A stretch of 64,000 bases of DNA from Streptomyces sp. DG1A-41. Lineage in GTDB: Bacteria; Actinomycetota; Actinomycetes; Streptomycetales; Streptomycetaceae. Below the pieces are notes generated by a model that saw only the letters and a list, made by a program, of their open reading frames with translations, was not told the DNA's origin and ran no database searches. Both the position numbers and the translations under genes were made by a program. Positions 9,601 through 19,993 of this stretch are shown here, piece after piece (positions within the stretch are counted from its first letter, which is position 1; each line of letters starts with the position of its first letter). The DNA lies in the NCBI RefSeq assembly GCF_037055355.1, contig NZ_CP146350.1:8889001-8953000 (forward strand). The letters are read 5' to 3'.

Positions 9601-12600
9601 ACGGCCACGGTGCACGGCCGCGCCCCGGGCGGGACAGCCTGGACCGAACACGCCGCCGCGGTCCTGGCCCCGGCCGACGGCACACCCCCGGCCGTGGCCC
9701 CCGGGCCCGGGCGTGACTCCGCCGTCCTCGCCCCCGCCGCCCGTGCGGCAGCGGCCGCCGGACCCGACCCCGCCCTCCGGGCTCGCGGCGCCGGCCGCAT
9801 GCCCTCGGCACCGCACGACGGCCGGCACGACAGCGCCCCTTGGCCGCCCGCGGACGCCCGGCCGGTCGAACCGGACGAGGTGTACGAGCAGTTGGCACGG
9901 CGCGGCTATCACTACGGGCCCACCCTCCGGGGCCTGCGGCGCGCCTGGGTACGCGGGCACGAGACGTTCGCCGAGGTGGCCCTCGGCCAGGACGCGGCCG
10001 GCGGCACCTACGCCACCGCCCATCCGGCCCTGCTCGACGCGGCCCTGCACGCCGCGCTGCTCGGCACCGGCGACACCCTGGACGTCCCGTTCACCTGGCG
10101 CGACGTCACCCTGCCGCCCTCCGCGGCACGCACGCTCAGGGTGCGCGTCACGGCCGGCGAGACAGGACTCTCCGTGTTCTGCACGGACGAACAGGGCAGG
10201 CCGGCCGCCATCGTGGGCTCGCTCGTCCTGCGGCCCCTGACCGGAACCACCGGCCACGACGACGGGGCCACCAGCCTGGAACTCACCTGGGCACGGGCGG
10301 CCGTGGACGACCTGGCCCCGCTGACCGACTGGGCAACCCTGGACGCGCCCGGCCTGCGAGCCGCCCGCGACTTCCCGGGCCTGGAGACCGTGCCCGCGTC
10401 GGTTCCGTCCGTTCTCGTCGCCCAACCGCAGGTGCCGCAGGCGGCCGCGACCCCGCTGCCCGCGACCGTGGAACGACTGACGGGAGAGGTCACCGACCTG
10501 CTCCAGAAGTGGCTCGGCGACGACCGGTTCACCGCCGCCCGTCTGGCCGTGGTGACCCGCCGGGCGCTGGACGTCACCGGGAACGAACCCCTCCCGGGCC
10601 TGGCCGCGTCTGCCGTCAGCGGCCTGGTGAGGGCGGCGCAGGCCGAACATCCGGGCCTCTTGCAGTTGGTCGACATCGACGACGACCCGGCCTCCGCGGC
10701 CGCCCTGCCCGTGGCCCTCGCCCTGGAGGAGCCCGAGACGGCGATCCGCCAGGGCCGGGTGTACGTCCCCGCGCTCAGGCCGCCGGGCGACGGCAGGCTG
10801 CCCGTCCCGCAGGGCCACGAGGCCTGGCGGCTCGACGTCACGGCCAAGGGCACGCTGGACAACCTGGCCTTGGTCCCGCACCCGGAGGCCACCCGGAGCC
10901 TCGGCCCCCGGGAGATCCGCATCGAGGTACGGGCGGCGGGCCTCAACTTCCGGGACATCGCCGTGGGACTGGGCCTGGTCGCCAGCGAGAAGACCATGGG
11001 CAGCGAGGGCGCCGGCGTGGTCACGGAGGTCGGCGCCGAGGTCACCCGTACCGCGGTCGGGGACCGGGTGTTCGGCGTCTTCGAACGCTCCCTCGGGCCG
11101 GTCGCCGTGGCCGACGAACGGATGGTCCGGCGCGTCCCCGACGGCTGGAGCGACGCCCAGGCCGCGAGCGTCCCCATCGTGTTCATCACCGCCTACCAGT
11201 GCCTGGTGGACGTGGCCGCCGTCCGGCCGGGCGAGTCGGTGCTCGTCCACACGGCCACCGGAGGCGTCGGCCTCGCAGCCCTCCAGCTCGCCCGCCACTT
11301 CGGCGCCGACGTGTTCGCCACCGCCGGGCCCGCGAAGCACGGCATCCTGCGCGAGTGGGGCGTGCCCGACGGGCACATCGCGTCCTCCCGCTCGCTGGAC
11401 TTCGAGCACGAGTTCCGGGCGGCGACAGCCGGCCGGGGCGTGGACGTGGTCCTCAACTCGCTCGCCCACGGCGCCGTCGACGCCTCGCTGCGCCTACTGG
11501 CCCCCGGCGGCCGGTTCGCCGAGATGGGCAAGACGGACATCAGGGACACCGTGCGGATCCAGGAGCAGTACCCGGGCGTCACGTACCGGGCGTACAATAT
11601 CCTGGGCGTCGCCCCCGAGCGGATCGGCGAGGTGCTGGACGAGCTGATTGCCCTGTTCCGCGACGGTGCCCTGGTCCATTTGCCGCTGCGTACCTGGGAC
11701 GTCCGCGAAGGGCAGCGGCCGCTGCGGATGCTCAGCCGGGCCAAGCAGCACGGGAAGCTCGCGCTCAGCATGCCCCGCGTTCTCGACACCGGCCGGCCCG
11801 TCCTCGTCACGGGCGGCGCCGACGGCCTGGGCGCCGTCCTGACCCGCCATCTCGTCACGGCGCACGGCGCCCGCGAGGTCGTCCTGCTCAGCCGTCGCGG
11901 ACCCGACGCGCCCGGCGCCGCCGCCCTGGTGGCCAAATGCGCCGGACTGGGCGCCACCGCGCATGTCCTGGCCTGCGACGTCACCGACCGGAACGCGCTC
12001 GCCAAGGTGATCGCGGAGCACACCCCGGGCAGCGTCTTCCACACGGCCGGCGTGCTCGACGACGGGCTGATCGGCCGGATGACCCCGGCGCGCCTGCGGG
12101 CGGTGCTGGCGCCCAAGGCGCACGCCGCCTGGCACCTGCACGAACTCACCCGCGACCTCGACCTGTCGGCGTTCGTCCTGTTCTCCTCGGCGGTGGGGGT
12201 GATCGGCGGACCGGGCCAGGCCAACTACGCGGCCGCCAACGCCTTCCTCGACGCACTCGCCCAGCACCGCCGGACCGAGGGGCTGCCGGCGACCTCAGTG
12301 GCCTGGGGGCTGTGGGAGGACCGCACCGGCATGACGGCGCACCTGACCGACATGGACGTGACCGCCCTGGCCGCCATCGGCATCGCCCCCATGGCGACCG
12401 GCAGCGCGCTGCGCCTGCTCGACGAGGCCCTGGCGTCCCCCCGGCCCGCCGTGACGGTCTTCAGCCCCGTGCCCGACCGGGTCCGCCCCGGCAGCCGCGC
12501 CGCCGCGCTCTTCCGCGCGCTGCGGGACGTGTCCCCGCGCGCCGGGGATGCGCCGCTCGCCGAGGCCGCGGCCCCCGGGACCGACGGTCCCGCCCGCCCG

Positions 12601-12894
12601 GCAGCTCCGTCGACGGGACGCACGGCGGGCGGTCTCGTGGAGCTGGTGTGCGCCCAGGCCGCCGAAGTCCTCGGCTACACCGAGGCCGTGCCGGTCGCGC
12701 CGACCGACTCGTTCAAGGAACTCGGGTTCGACTCGCTGCTCAGCGTGGACCTGCGCAACCGGCTCAACGCGGCCACCGGGCTGCGGATGCCGGCCGAGGC
12801 GGTCCTGAACAACGCCACGCCCGAGGCGCTCGCGGAGTACATGGCCGCCGCGCGGACCGGTGAACGGCCAGGCGCACCGGAGACGACCGCGTGA
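6614..12894 (+). CDS. type I PKS extender protein, KS-AT-DH-ER-KR-ACP (frameshifted as given)
   Basis: One PKS gene read in two frames, joined by a missing base in a C run near 9497-9500. Restoring one base gives 2093 residues. Domains by nucleotide: KS 6650-7935 (DTACSSS, Cys186), AT 8260-9160 (GHSQGE; VDYASH, methylmalonyl type), DH 9380-10240, KR structural part 10280-10800, ER 10850-11750 (TGGVGLA; LNFRD), KR 11790-12330 (LDD, B type; Ser/Tyr/Asn kept), ACP 12630-12850 (GFDSL). The DH first motif has Asp where HxxxGxxxxP expects Gly, and YGPTLRGL replaces the usual YGPxFQGL, so DH activity is uncertain. If all domains work, the unit adds one fully reduced methyl-branched extension. No thioesterase is present. 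Confidence 0.9.
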
Positions 12895-12994
12895 CCCAGC
12901 CGTACCGCGCCCGCGGCCCGGACCGGCGGGCGGCTGCCCCCGGACCGCGCCCCACGGCGCCCGACGATCCCCGACGGTGAGGAGAGAGCCCGAC

Positions 12995-13939
12995 ATGAGC
13001 GACACCGAGGCGACGCAGGTGACGCACCGGATCGACATCGCGGCACCGGCCGACGCCGTGTACCGCGTGGTCTCCGACGTGAGTCTGTGGCCGCTGTACT
13101 TCCCGCCCACCGTGCGCGCCGAGCGGACGCGGGGCGACGACAGCGACGAACACATCCGCATCTGGGCCGTGGCACACGGCGAGGTGCGCACCTGGGAGTC
13201 CCGGCGCCGCCTGGACCCCGCCGCGCGCACGGTGCGCTTCGACCAGACGCGGCCGGCCGACCCGGTGGCCGAGATGGGCGGCCGGTGGGAGGTCCGCGCC
13301 CGCGGCGACCAGGCCTGCACCGTGGTCCTCGACCACCACTACCGGGCCGTCGGTGACGACCCGTCCGCGCTGGCCCGTATCACCGAGGCCGTCGAGACCA
13401 ACAGCACCTCGGAACTCGCCCATCTGCGGCTGGCGGCCGAGCGGGCCGGCGCCGAGCGGGATTTGCTGCTGGACTTCTCCGACACCGAGGTGATCTCCGG
13501 CAAGGCCGGTGACGTCTACGACTTCCTCTACGACGCGGCGAAATGGCCGGACCGCATCCCGCACGTCGTCCGGCTGGACCTGAAGGAGAACGTCACCGGC
13601 CTGCAGTACATGGAGATGGACACCCGGGCGCCGGACGGCTCCGTGCACACCACCGTTTCCGGGCGGGTCTGTGTCCCGCACCGGCAAATCGTCTACAAGC
13701 AGACCAAGCTGCCGCCCGTGCTACGCGCCCACAACGGTGAGTGGCTGGTCGAGGACGCCGCCGACGGCACCGTCCGGGTGACCGCCCGCCACCAGGTGCT
13801 CCTGGACCCCGAGGGCATCGCCGCCCTCCCCGCGCCCCCCGCCTCCCTCCAGGCCGCACGGGACGCCGTACAGCACTCGCTGGGCTCCAACAGCCGGGCC
13901 ACGCTGGCCCGGGCCCGCGCCTTCGCCGAAGCCCACTGA
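12995..13939 (+). CDS. type II PKS aromatase/cyclase (didomain, START/SRPBCC fold)
   Basis: 314 residues with two tandem SRPBCC (polyketide cyclase) halves, about 1-150 and 155-314, as in ActVII-type aromatase/cyclases acting on C9-reduced chains. The ATG at 12995 has a GGAGAGAG site 5-14 bases upstream. It follows the type I PKS gene after 100 bases and precedes the free ACP, so it is probably in the same operon. Role known for the family: first-ring closure and dehydration of the ACP-bound poly-beta-ketone. Its pairing with the ActIII-like ketoreductase at 19994 fits that role. Confidence 0.9.
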   Translation: MSDTEATQVTHRIDIAAPADAVYRVVSDVSLWPLYFPPTVRAERTRGDDSDEHIRIWAVAHGEVRTWESRRRLDPAARTVRFDQTRPADPVAEMGGRWEVRARGDQACTVVLDHHYRAVGDDPSALARITEAVETNSTSELAHLRLAAERAGAERDLLLDFSDTEVISGKAGDVYDFLYDAAKWPDRIPHVVRLDLKENVTGLQYMEMDTRAPDGSVHTTVSGRVCVPHRQIVYKQTKLPPVLRAHNGEWLVEDAADGTVRVTARHQVLLDPEGIAALPAPPASLQAARDAVQHSLGSNSRATLARARAFAEAH

Positions 13940-13996
13940 CCGGCCCCGTAGCCGACCGACCCGCACCACCCGAACACGACACTCGAGGAGAGCACC

Positions 13997-14254
13997 ATGG
14001 CCGAGCTGACGATCGACGAACTCAAGGGATTCCTGCTGCGTGCCGTCGGGGAGGACGAGAGCATCGACCTGTCCGGCGACATCCTCGACGCCCCCCTCGC
14101 CGACCTCGGTTTCGACTCGCTGGCCGTCATCGCCACGACGAGCGCGCTGGAACAGCACTACCGGATCAAGCTCGGGGACGACGACGCCTCCGGTCTGGAG
14201 ACCCCCAAGGACTTCCTCGACGTCTTCAACCGCCGCCTGACACGGGCCGCGTGA
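13997..14254 (+). CDS. acyl carrier protein of the type II PKS
   Basis: An 85-residue single ACP. The phosphopantetheine serine is in GFDSLAV, in the typical acidic context. GAGGAGAGC precedes the ATG. The stop codon overlaps the GTG of the acyl-CoA dehydrogenase gene (GTGA), so the two are coupled. It is the only free ACP seen in the cluster, so it most likely serves the KS-alpha/KS-beta pair. It might also be the acyl carrier on which the dehydrogenase acts, which is inference from the overlap. Confidence 0.92.
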   Translation: MAELTIDELKGFLLRAVGEDESIDLSGDILDAPLADLGFDSLAVIATTSALEQHYRIKLGDDDASGLETPKDFLDVFNRRLTRAA

Positions 14255-15462
14255 TCGTGGCCGTGACCACTTCCCCCCACCTCGCGTCCCCGGGCACCGG
14301 GACGTCCGCCACCGGCATCCTCGACCGGGTACGGACCTTCGTGCACAGCGAGGTCCTGCCGGCGGCGGACCACTTCGACACCCTCCCGCCCGCTCCCACA
14401 CCGGCCTCCGTCCGCCTGGCGGAGGCCGGACTGGCCAACTGGTGGATCCCGGCCGAGTACGGCGGCCCGGGGGTCTCGCTGCGGGACAGCGTGGACATCG
14501 TGTCCGAACTGTCTTACGGTGACGCCGGTTTCGCCTTCGGCTCCCTCCTGTCCGTGCTGGGCACCACTATGCTCCAGCTCGCCGGGGCCGACGCCCTGAC
14601 CCGGCCGCACCTGGAACGCCTGGCCCGGGACGGCGGCGTGCTCGGGATCCTCGCCAGTGAGGAGGAGGCGGGCAGCGAACTCGCCCGCATCAGCACGACC
14701 TACCGCCGTGCCGGGGACCGCGTCGTCGTCACCGGCGACAAGTACTTCTCCACCAACACCGACGCCGCCGACCTGCTGCTGGTCGTCGCCCGGGACGCCG
14801 CGGACGACGCCGACTTCGGCGTGGTCCTGGTGCCCCGGCACACCGAGGGCGTAGGGCCGGCCGAGCGCTGGAACATGATCGGCATGCGCGGCTCGGCCAC
14901 CTACCGGGTCACCCTGCGCGACTGCGCCGTACCGGCGGCCAACCGCCTGCCCGGAAACGGTCTGCGGCTGCTGGAGGTCGGGCTCAACGCCAGCCGCATC
15001 CTCATCGCCGCGACCGCCATCGGCATGGCGCGCCGGGTGCGCGACCTGGCCATGGAGTACGCGGCGGCCAAACGGGTGCACGGCGCCCCGCTCGCGCGCA
15101 ACGCGGTCTTCGCCGGCAAGCTCGGCCAGATCGAGATGCTGATCGACGTGATGCGCAACCAGTGCCGCTCGGCCGCCGAGGAGTTCGACGGCTACCTGGC
15201 CGGCGACGACCCCGCCGGTGCCCTCTACCGGGTGGGCACGCTGCGCTCCGCACTGGCCGCGAAGATGTACTGCGGCCAGGCCGGATGGCAGGTGGCGACC
15301 ATCGGCTCCGAGATGTTCGGCGGACTCGGCTACACCCACGAGCACCCGATCGGGAAGCTGGTCCGCGACCTGCGGTACGTCGGCCTGGTGGAGGGCGGGG
15401 ACGACGTGATCCGGGAGTTGCTCTTCACCCGCTACGTGGTACCGACCGGCAAGCGGCGCTGA
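14251..15462 (+). CDS. acyl-CoA dehydrogenase family flavoprotein
   Basis: 403 residues, full-length ACAD fold: N-terminal helical domain, middle beta domain with the flavin-binding TGDKYFSTN and MIGMRGSATY regions, and C-terminal helices. The segment VEGGDDVIRE aligns with the region holding the catalytic glutamate (YEGTNEI in classic members). GTG 14251 overlaps the ACP stop; GTGs at 14257 and 14263 are alternatives. The coupling to the ACP suggests an acyl-ACP substrate. It could introduce an alpha,beta double bond into the primer made by the type I line, or oxidise a sugar or side chain; the former is favoured by context only. Confidence 0.88.
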   Translation: MIVAVTTSPHLASPGTGTSATGILDRVRTFVHSEVLPAADHFDTLPPAPTPASVRLAEAGLANWWIPAEYGGPGVSLRDSVDIVSELSYGDAGFAFGSLLSVLGTTMLQLAGADALTRPHLERLARDGGVLGILASEEEAGSELARISTTYRRAGDRVVVTGDKYFSTNTDAADLLLVVARDAADDADFGVVLVPRHTEGVGPAERWNMIGMRGSATYRVTLRDCAVPAANRLPGNGLRLLEVGLNASRILIAATAIGMARRVRDLAMEYAAAKRVHGAPLARNAVFAGKLGQIEMLIDVMRNQCRSAAEEFDGYLAGDDPAGALYRVGTLRSALAAKMYCGQAGWQVATIGSEMFGGLGYTHEHPIGKLVRDLRYVGLVEGGDDVIRELLFTRYVVPTGKRR

Positions 15463-15778
15463 CCGCGCGCCGGCAGCGTCCGCGCCCGTCCGGCCGGCGG
15501 ACCGGCACGGGCGCCGGTCCGCCGGAGGCACCGTGCCTCCACGGGGGCTGGGCAGTGTTGCCACCGGGCGGCCCGGTCGCCATGCCGAGTGCGCCGCCGG
15601 CCACGGCGGCCCGCGGCGCGGGACACCCCGGCGCCGGGGCCGCATCGCGAAGGTCGTCGGTGTGCCGGGGCGGCGGAGCCGCAACGGCCACCGCGCCGGG
15701 CGGCGGGGGCCTCGACCTACCGCTTCCCGCGCCCGGCGGTCGCGTTCGAGGGCGCGCGAGACCGGCACCGTCCCGGCG

Positions 15779-15824
15779 ACAGGCCCGGGGGCCCGGCTCG
15801 TGTGAGCCGGGCCCCCGGGCCTGT
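15779..15824. terminator. bidirectional terminator hairpin between convergent operons
   Basis: A perfect 21-bp stem with a 4-base GTGT loop, between the acyl-CoA dehydrogenase gene (ending 15462) and the convergent KS-beta gene (ending 15831). The 316 bases before it (15463-15778) show no credible gene: only GC-rich sequence without codon bias or a recognisable protein. Confidence 0.85.
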
Positions 15825-15830
15825 GCGCGC

Positions 15831-17045
15831 TCAGGGTGCGGTGATCACCATCGCCGAGGCGAAGCCCCCGTGCCCCCGTGCCAGCACCAGTGCAGTGCGG
15901 ACCTCCCGGCCGCGCGGCTCGCCGACCACCAGGTCGACACGCGGATCGACCTCCTCGGGCGCGATGCCCGGCACGGGCGGGAGGAGCCCGTCGCGGATGC
16001 TGAGCAGGGCGGTGACCGCGTCCAGGGCCGAGCCGCCGGACATCAGTCGGCCCACCAGTGCCTTGGGGGTGCTCACCGGCACCCCGCGCACACCGAACAG
16101 CCCGGTCAGCGCATCGGCCTCGGCCCGGTCGAGGTCGGGGCTGCCGGCGGCGTCGGCGAACACGACGTCGACGTCGGCGGCCGTCAGACCGGCGTCGGCC
16201 AGCGCGCCGCGCGCCGCCCGCGCCAGCCCGTCACCGCCCGAGCCCGCCGGGTCCGGGTCGAAGGCGGCGGCGTGCCCGGCCACCGTGCCCAGCACGGGGA
16301 CACCGCGCTCGGCGGCGGCCGCCCGCGACTCCAGCACCAGCACGGCCCCGCCCTCCCCGGGCACGAACCCGGAGGACGAGGAGTGGAACGGCAGACAGGC
16401 CCGCTCCGGGTCGGTGCCGCGGCTCACCCCGGTGGCCACCGAGACGGTCGAGACACCGTACGGGCACAGTACGCCGTCGAATCCGCCGGCCAGCATGAGC
16501 GGTGTCCCGCGGCGGATCCTGCGGCGCGCGAAGGCGATCGAGTCCAGGCCACCCGCCTGCTCCGAGACGACCACCCCGCTGGGACCGCGCAGGGCGTTGC
16601 GGATGGAGATCTGCCCGGTGTTGACGGCGTAGTACCAGGCGAAGGACATGTACGGGCTGACCGACTCCCAGCCGGTGCCCCACAGGTGCTGGAGCTGCCG
16701 CTGGCCGAACTCCAGTCCTCCGCTGGCACTGGAGACGGCGACCCCGGCGCCGAACTCCGGAAGCGCCGCGGGGTCGACCTCGGCACCGGCCAGCGCGTTG
16801 TCCGCGCACAGCATGGCCAACTGGGTGAGCCGGTCGGTCTGCGGCTGCAGCTTCCTGGGGAAGGTGCGCTCCGCGTCGGACGGGGGCACCTCGGCGGCCA
16901 GCCGCACCGGATAGCCCGTCGCGTCGAACCTGCTGATCGGCGCGATCGCCGAGACTCCCTTGAGGGCGGCGGCCCAGTAGGTCTCCAGGCCGACTCCGTT
17001 CGGTGCGGCGGCATCCGCACCCGTGACAACGACGTCCTTGGTCAT
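15831..17045 (-). CDS. type II PKS ketosynthase beta / chain length factor
   Basis: 404 residues, KS fold. The active-site Cys is replaced by Gln163 in SEQAGGLDS, the normal state for chain length factors. The partner lies just upstream, and the two overlap by ATGA at 17042-17045, as in nearly all aromatic PKS clusters. It forms the heterodimer that builds the poly-beta-ketone and helps set chain length. The gate residues were not interpreted, so no chain length is predicted. Confidence 0.95.
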   Translation of the reverse strand: MTKDVVVTGADAAAPNGVGLETYWAAALKGVSAIAPISRFDATGYPVRLAAEVPPSDAERTFPRKLQPQTDRLTQLAMLCADNALAGAEVDPAALPEFGAGVAVSSASGGLEFGQRQLQHLWGTGWESVSPYMSFAWYYAVNTGQISIRNALRGPSGVVVSEQAGGLDSIAFARRRIRRGTPLMLAGGFDGVLCPYGVSTVSVATGVSRGTDPERACLPFHSSSSGFVPGEGGAVLVLESRAAAAERGVPVLGTVAGHAAAFDPDPAGSGGDGLARAARGALADAGLTAADVDVVFADAAGSPDLDRAEADALTGLFGVRGVPVSTPKALVGRLMSGGSALDAVTALLSIRDGLLPPVPGIAPEEVDPRVDLVVGEPRGREVRTALVLARGHGGFASAMVITAP

Positions 17046-18310
17046 GCTGCGGTCCGCTCCAGACTCGTGAGCACCATCGCGCTCTGGAAACCTCCGAAAC
17101 CACTGCCCACCGTGAGCACCGCGTCCAGCCGCTTCTCCCGGGCGGTGTTCGGCACGTAGTCCAGATCGCACTCGGGATCCGGTTCGTGCAGATTGGCCGT
17201 CGGGACGACCACGCCGTTGCGCATGGACAGGGCGCACGCCGCGATCTCCAGCGATCCGATCGCACCGAGCGAGTGGCCGATCATGGACTTGATACCGCTC
17301 ATCGGCGTGTTGTAGGCGTGTTGCCCGAGGCTGCGCTTCACGGCGGCCGTCTCGTGACGGTCGTTCTGCTTGGTGCCGGAGCCGTGGGCGTTGACGTAAT
17401 CCACGGCGCTCGGGTCGACCCGGGCCTCGGCGAGGGCGAGGTCGATGGCCTCGGACATCTCCCGGCCCTCCGCCGTGAGCCCGGTCATGTGGTACGCGTT
17501 GCAGCGCGCGGCGTACCCGGACACCTCCGCGTAGACGGTCGCGCCGCGCCGCCGGGCGTGTTCCAGTTCCTCCAGGATCAGCACGGCCGACCCCTCGCCC
17601 AGGATCAGGCCCGTGCGGGTCCGGTCGAACGGGCGGCAGGCGGTGGCCGGTTCGTCGTTGCGCGCGGACGTGGCCCGGATGACGTCGAAGCACGTCACGG
17701 TGATGGGGGAGATCGGCGCGTCGGTCGCGCCGGTGACCATCACATCGGCCTCGCCGTCCCGGATCAGCTCCGCCGCGTAGCCCACGGAGTCGATGCCGGA
17801 GGTGCAGCCGGTGGACACCACGGCCGCCGGTCCCAGAGCGCCCGTGGTGCGGGCGACTTCGGAGGCGATGGAACTCGGCAGGAAGTAGTCGTACAGATGG
17901 GGCACCGCGAACGACGGGTCCACGACCCAGTCCCGGCCGCCCTCGGAGAGCACGGAGTACTCCCGCTCCATGGTGGTGGTGCCGCCCACGGCGCTGCCCA
18001 GGGCCACCCCGGTGCGCTCGGCGAGCGCGCCGTCGATCTCCAGACCGCTGTCGGCGAGGGCCTCGCCGGCCGCCACCATGGCGAGCTGGGAGACCCGGTC
18101 GGTGCGGCGTACCTCCTGCGGCGTCATGCCGAGCGCGAGCGGATCGAAGTCGCACTCGGCCGCGACGCGGCAGCGGTGCTTGCTCGCGTCGAACTGGGTG
18201 ATCGTACGCGTCGCCGTCCTGCCCTCGACGAGGAGCCGCCAGAAGGGTTCGGTTCCGATCCCTCCCGGCGCGACGACGCCGATTCCGGTGATGACTGCCC
18301 TTCGGGCCAT
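17042..18310 (-). CDS. type II PKS ketosynthase alpha
   Basis: 422 residues, of the length usual for KS-alpha. The catalytic cysteine is in STGCTSG (Cys169), with the histidine motifs NAHGSGT and SMIGHSLGA. The start ATG at 18310 is preceded by GGAGCC. It condenses malonyl-ACP units together with the overlapping KS-beta. This pair is transcribed away from the cyclase genes, from a divergent region holding candidate SARP boxes. No oddities are seen in the active site. Confidence 0.97.
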   Translation of the reverse strand: MARRAVITGIGVVAPGGIGTEPFWRLLVEGRTATRTITQFDASKHRCRVAAECDFDPLALGMTPQEVRRTDRVSQLAMVAAGEALADSGLEIDGALAERTGVALGSAVGGTTTMEREYSVLSEGGRDWVVDPSFAVPHLYDYFLPSSIASEVARTTGALGPAAVVSTGCTSGIDSVGYAAELIRDGEADVMVTGATDAPISPITVTCFDVIRATSARNDEPATACRPFDRTRTGLILGEGSAVLILEELEHARRRGATVYAEVSGYAARCNAYHMTGLTAEGREMSEAIDLALAEARVDPSAVDYVNAHGSGTKQNDRHETAAVKRSLGQHAYNTPMSGIKSMIGHSLGAIGSLEIAACALSMRNGVVVPTANLHEPDPECDLDYVPNTAREKRLDAVLTVGSGFGGFQSAMVLTSLERTAA

Positions 18311-18472
18311 GGGGCTCCTTCGCGGTGACGATGAGTCGGATGGCGCGGGCCGGTGTCGCTACGTGCCGCTCGCGGCACCACTCGGGACGGACGGGCCGTG
18401 CGCGTCCGCCAGCCTGCGCCCCGGTCCTCGACTCACGGTCCAGGCGCGTTGGAACGCGCCACGCGCCGGGGG

Positions 18473-18501
18473 TTCGAGCCGTGCTCCACACGAGGTCGAG
18501 C
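18473..18501. promoter_or_regulatory. candidate SARP boxes in KS-alpha / cyclase divergent promoter
   Basis: TTCGAGC at 18473 and GTCGAGC at 18495 are 22 bp apart (two helical turns), with a weaker CTCCACA at the midpoint, 18484. The last box ends 8 bases before a possible -10 element, TGACGG at 18510, an arrangement known for SARP-activated promoters. It lies in the 243-base gap between the KS-alpha start and the SRPBCC gene start. Confidence 0.5.
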
Positions 18502-18553
18502 TGATCCGATGACGGTGGCGGCACACTCCTGCACCCGGCGGAAGGAAGAGTTC

Positions 18554-19021
18554 ATGCCGCACGGTTCTGTTCCCGACGTACGCAAGTGGGTCGAGGTCAA
18601 GGCCGGCCCCCAGCGCTGCTTCGAGGTCTTCACCGAGCGAATGGCCGACTGGTGGCCGCCCACGCACGTTCTGCTGACCAACCCCCGGGCGGGTCTGGCC
18701 ATGGAGCCGAAGGTGGGCGGCCGTTACTACGAGTGGGACGTGGAGGGCAACGAGGTCGACTGGGGCACCGTCCTCGAGTGGAACCCCCCGCACGGGCTGC
18801 GCCTGACCTGGCGGGTGGACGGCCGGTGGCAGTCGGTGCCGGACGACGAGCGGGCCAGCGAGATCGAGGTCGTCTTCACCCCGGCCGGTTCCGGCCTCAC
18901 CCGGGTCGAACTCGCCCACGTCCGCCTGGACAAGCACGGCCCGGACGCCGAGCGCATCTTCCAGGCCCTGGACGGACCGAGCCCCGGCGAGACCCTGCAG
19001 CGCTTCTCGGAGGTGGTCTGA
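18554..19021 (+). CDS. SRPBCC-family protein (AHSA1-like), possible cyclase or tailoring protein
   Basis: 155 residues forming a single SRPBCC domain with the AHSA1-like features GGRYYEWD and the C-terminal amphipathic helix region. The ATG at 18554 follows GGAAGGAAGAG. It is the first gene of a rightward run with the MBL-fold cyclase (2 bases downstream) and the ketoreductase. Members of this fold in aromatic PKS clusters can act as cyclases; this subgroup is not clearly assigned, so function is inferred only from the neighbours. Confidence 0.8.
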   Translation: MPHGSVPDVRKWVEVKAGPQRCFEVFTERMADWWPPTHVLLTNPRAGLAMEPKVGGRYYEWDVEGNEVDWGTVLEWNPPHGLRLTWRVDGRWQSVPDDERASEIEVVFTPAGSGLTRVELAHVRLDKHGPDAERIFQALDGPSPGETLQRFSEVV

Positions 19022-19023
19022 CG

Positions 19024-19941
19024 GTGACCGCCGGGACGGCGGCGCCTCACGCACTGCGCGAACTGGCCGAAGGCGTCCATGTCTACGAGCAGTTGCCCGG
19101 CGGGTGGTGCCTGAACAACGCGGGGCTCGTCGTGGCGGGCGGACAGGCGGTGCTGATCGACACGGCGGCCACCCGGGCGCGGGCGCGCCGCCTGCGCGAT
19201 GCGGTGCACGGGGTCGCCCCCGGCGGCCCGGACGCCGTGGTCAACACCCACTTCCACGGCGACCACGTCTTCGGCAACGACCAGTTCGTGCCGCGCGCCA
19301 CCGTCATCGCCCATGAACAGACCCGCTCCGACATGGCGGAGGCGGGGCTCGCCCTGTGCGGCATCTGGCCGGACGTCGACTGGGGCGACCCGCAACTCAC
19401 CCTGCCGGACGTGACGTTCACCGACCGCCTCACCCTGCGGCTGGGCGAGCTGACCGTCGAGCTGTCCCGGGTGGGCCCCGCGCACACGGCGAGCGACGTG
19501 GTCGCCTGGGTGCCCCGGCGCGGCGTGCTCTTCACCGGGGACGTTGCCTGGTCGGGGGTCACCCCGTACGTGCTGATGGGCTCCGTCGAGGGCTCCCTGC
19601 GGGCTTTGGCCGAGTTGCGTGCGCTCGGCCCGCGGATCGTCGTACCGGGGCACGGCCCGGCGGGCGGCCCGGAGGTCCTCGACGCCACCGAGGCGTATCT
19701 GCGCTGGCTCCGGCGGCTGGCCGAAGACGGCAAGCGGGAGCGCAGGACCGTACTGGAGACGGCCAAGCACGCGGACCCCGGGCCGTTCGCCGCGCTCGTC
19801 GACGCCGAGCGCCTGGTGGGCAACCTGCACCGCGCCTACGCCGAACTCGACGGACTGGCGCCCGGTGAGCGCATCGACGTGGCCGCTTCGCTGAGGGAGA
19901 TGGCCGAATTCAACGGCGGCCTGCCGCACTGCGCCGCCTGA
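19024..19941 (+). CDS. MBL-fold hydrolase, ActIV-type cyclase/thioesterase candidate
   Basis: 305 residues, metallo-beta-lactamase fold with the metal motif NTHFHGDHVFGN, further metal ligands in GPAHTASD and FTGD, and PGHG. GTG 19024 was chosen because it follows the SRPBCC stop by two bases. ActIV and its relatives in aromatic polyketide pathways close the second ring and release the bicyclic product from the ACP; position and fold suit that role. A general hydrolase is the alternative. Confidence 0.85.
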   Translation: MTAGTAAPHALRELAEGVHVYEQLPGGWCLNNAGLVVAGGQAVLIDTAATRARARRLRDAVHGVAPGGPDAVVNTHFHGDHVFGNDQFVPRATVIAHEQTRSDMAEAGLALCGIWPDVDWGDPQLTLPDVTFTDRLTLRLGELTVELSRVGPAHTASDVVAWVPRRGVLFTGDVAWSGVTPYVLMGSVEGSLRALAELRALGPRIVVPGHGPAGGPEVLDATEAYLRWLRRLAEDGKRERRTVLETAKHADPGPFAALVDAERLVGNLHRAYAELDGLAPGERIDVAASLREMAEFNGGLPHCAA

Positions 19942-19993
19942 CCGGCGGCCGGAACGAGCCGACGAGCCGTCGAGCCGACGAGAAGGAGACAAC

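Noticed and set aside
5459..9898. 1479-codon open frame on the complement of the PKS genes
   Set aside because: It is a shadow of the PKS codons; low-complexity Arg/Gly/Pro-rich translation, no domain, and it covers two well-supported genes.
8974..11469. 831-codon complement frame opposite the DH/ER region
   Set aside because: Same reason: GC-rich shadow frame without homology, while the plus strand has clear PKS domains.
16557..16559. Gln in place of Cys in KS-beta as a defect
   Set aside because: Gln here is the normal state of chain length factors.
18541..18553. A longer SRPBCC protein starting upstream at about 18353
   Set aside because: The extra residues lack homology, overlap the divergent promoter, and ATG 18554 has a strong ribosome site.
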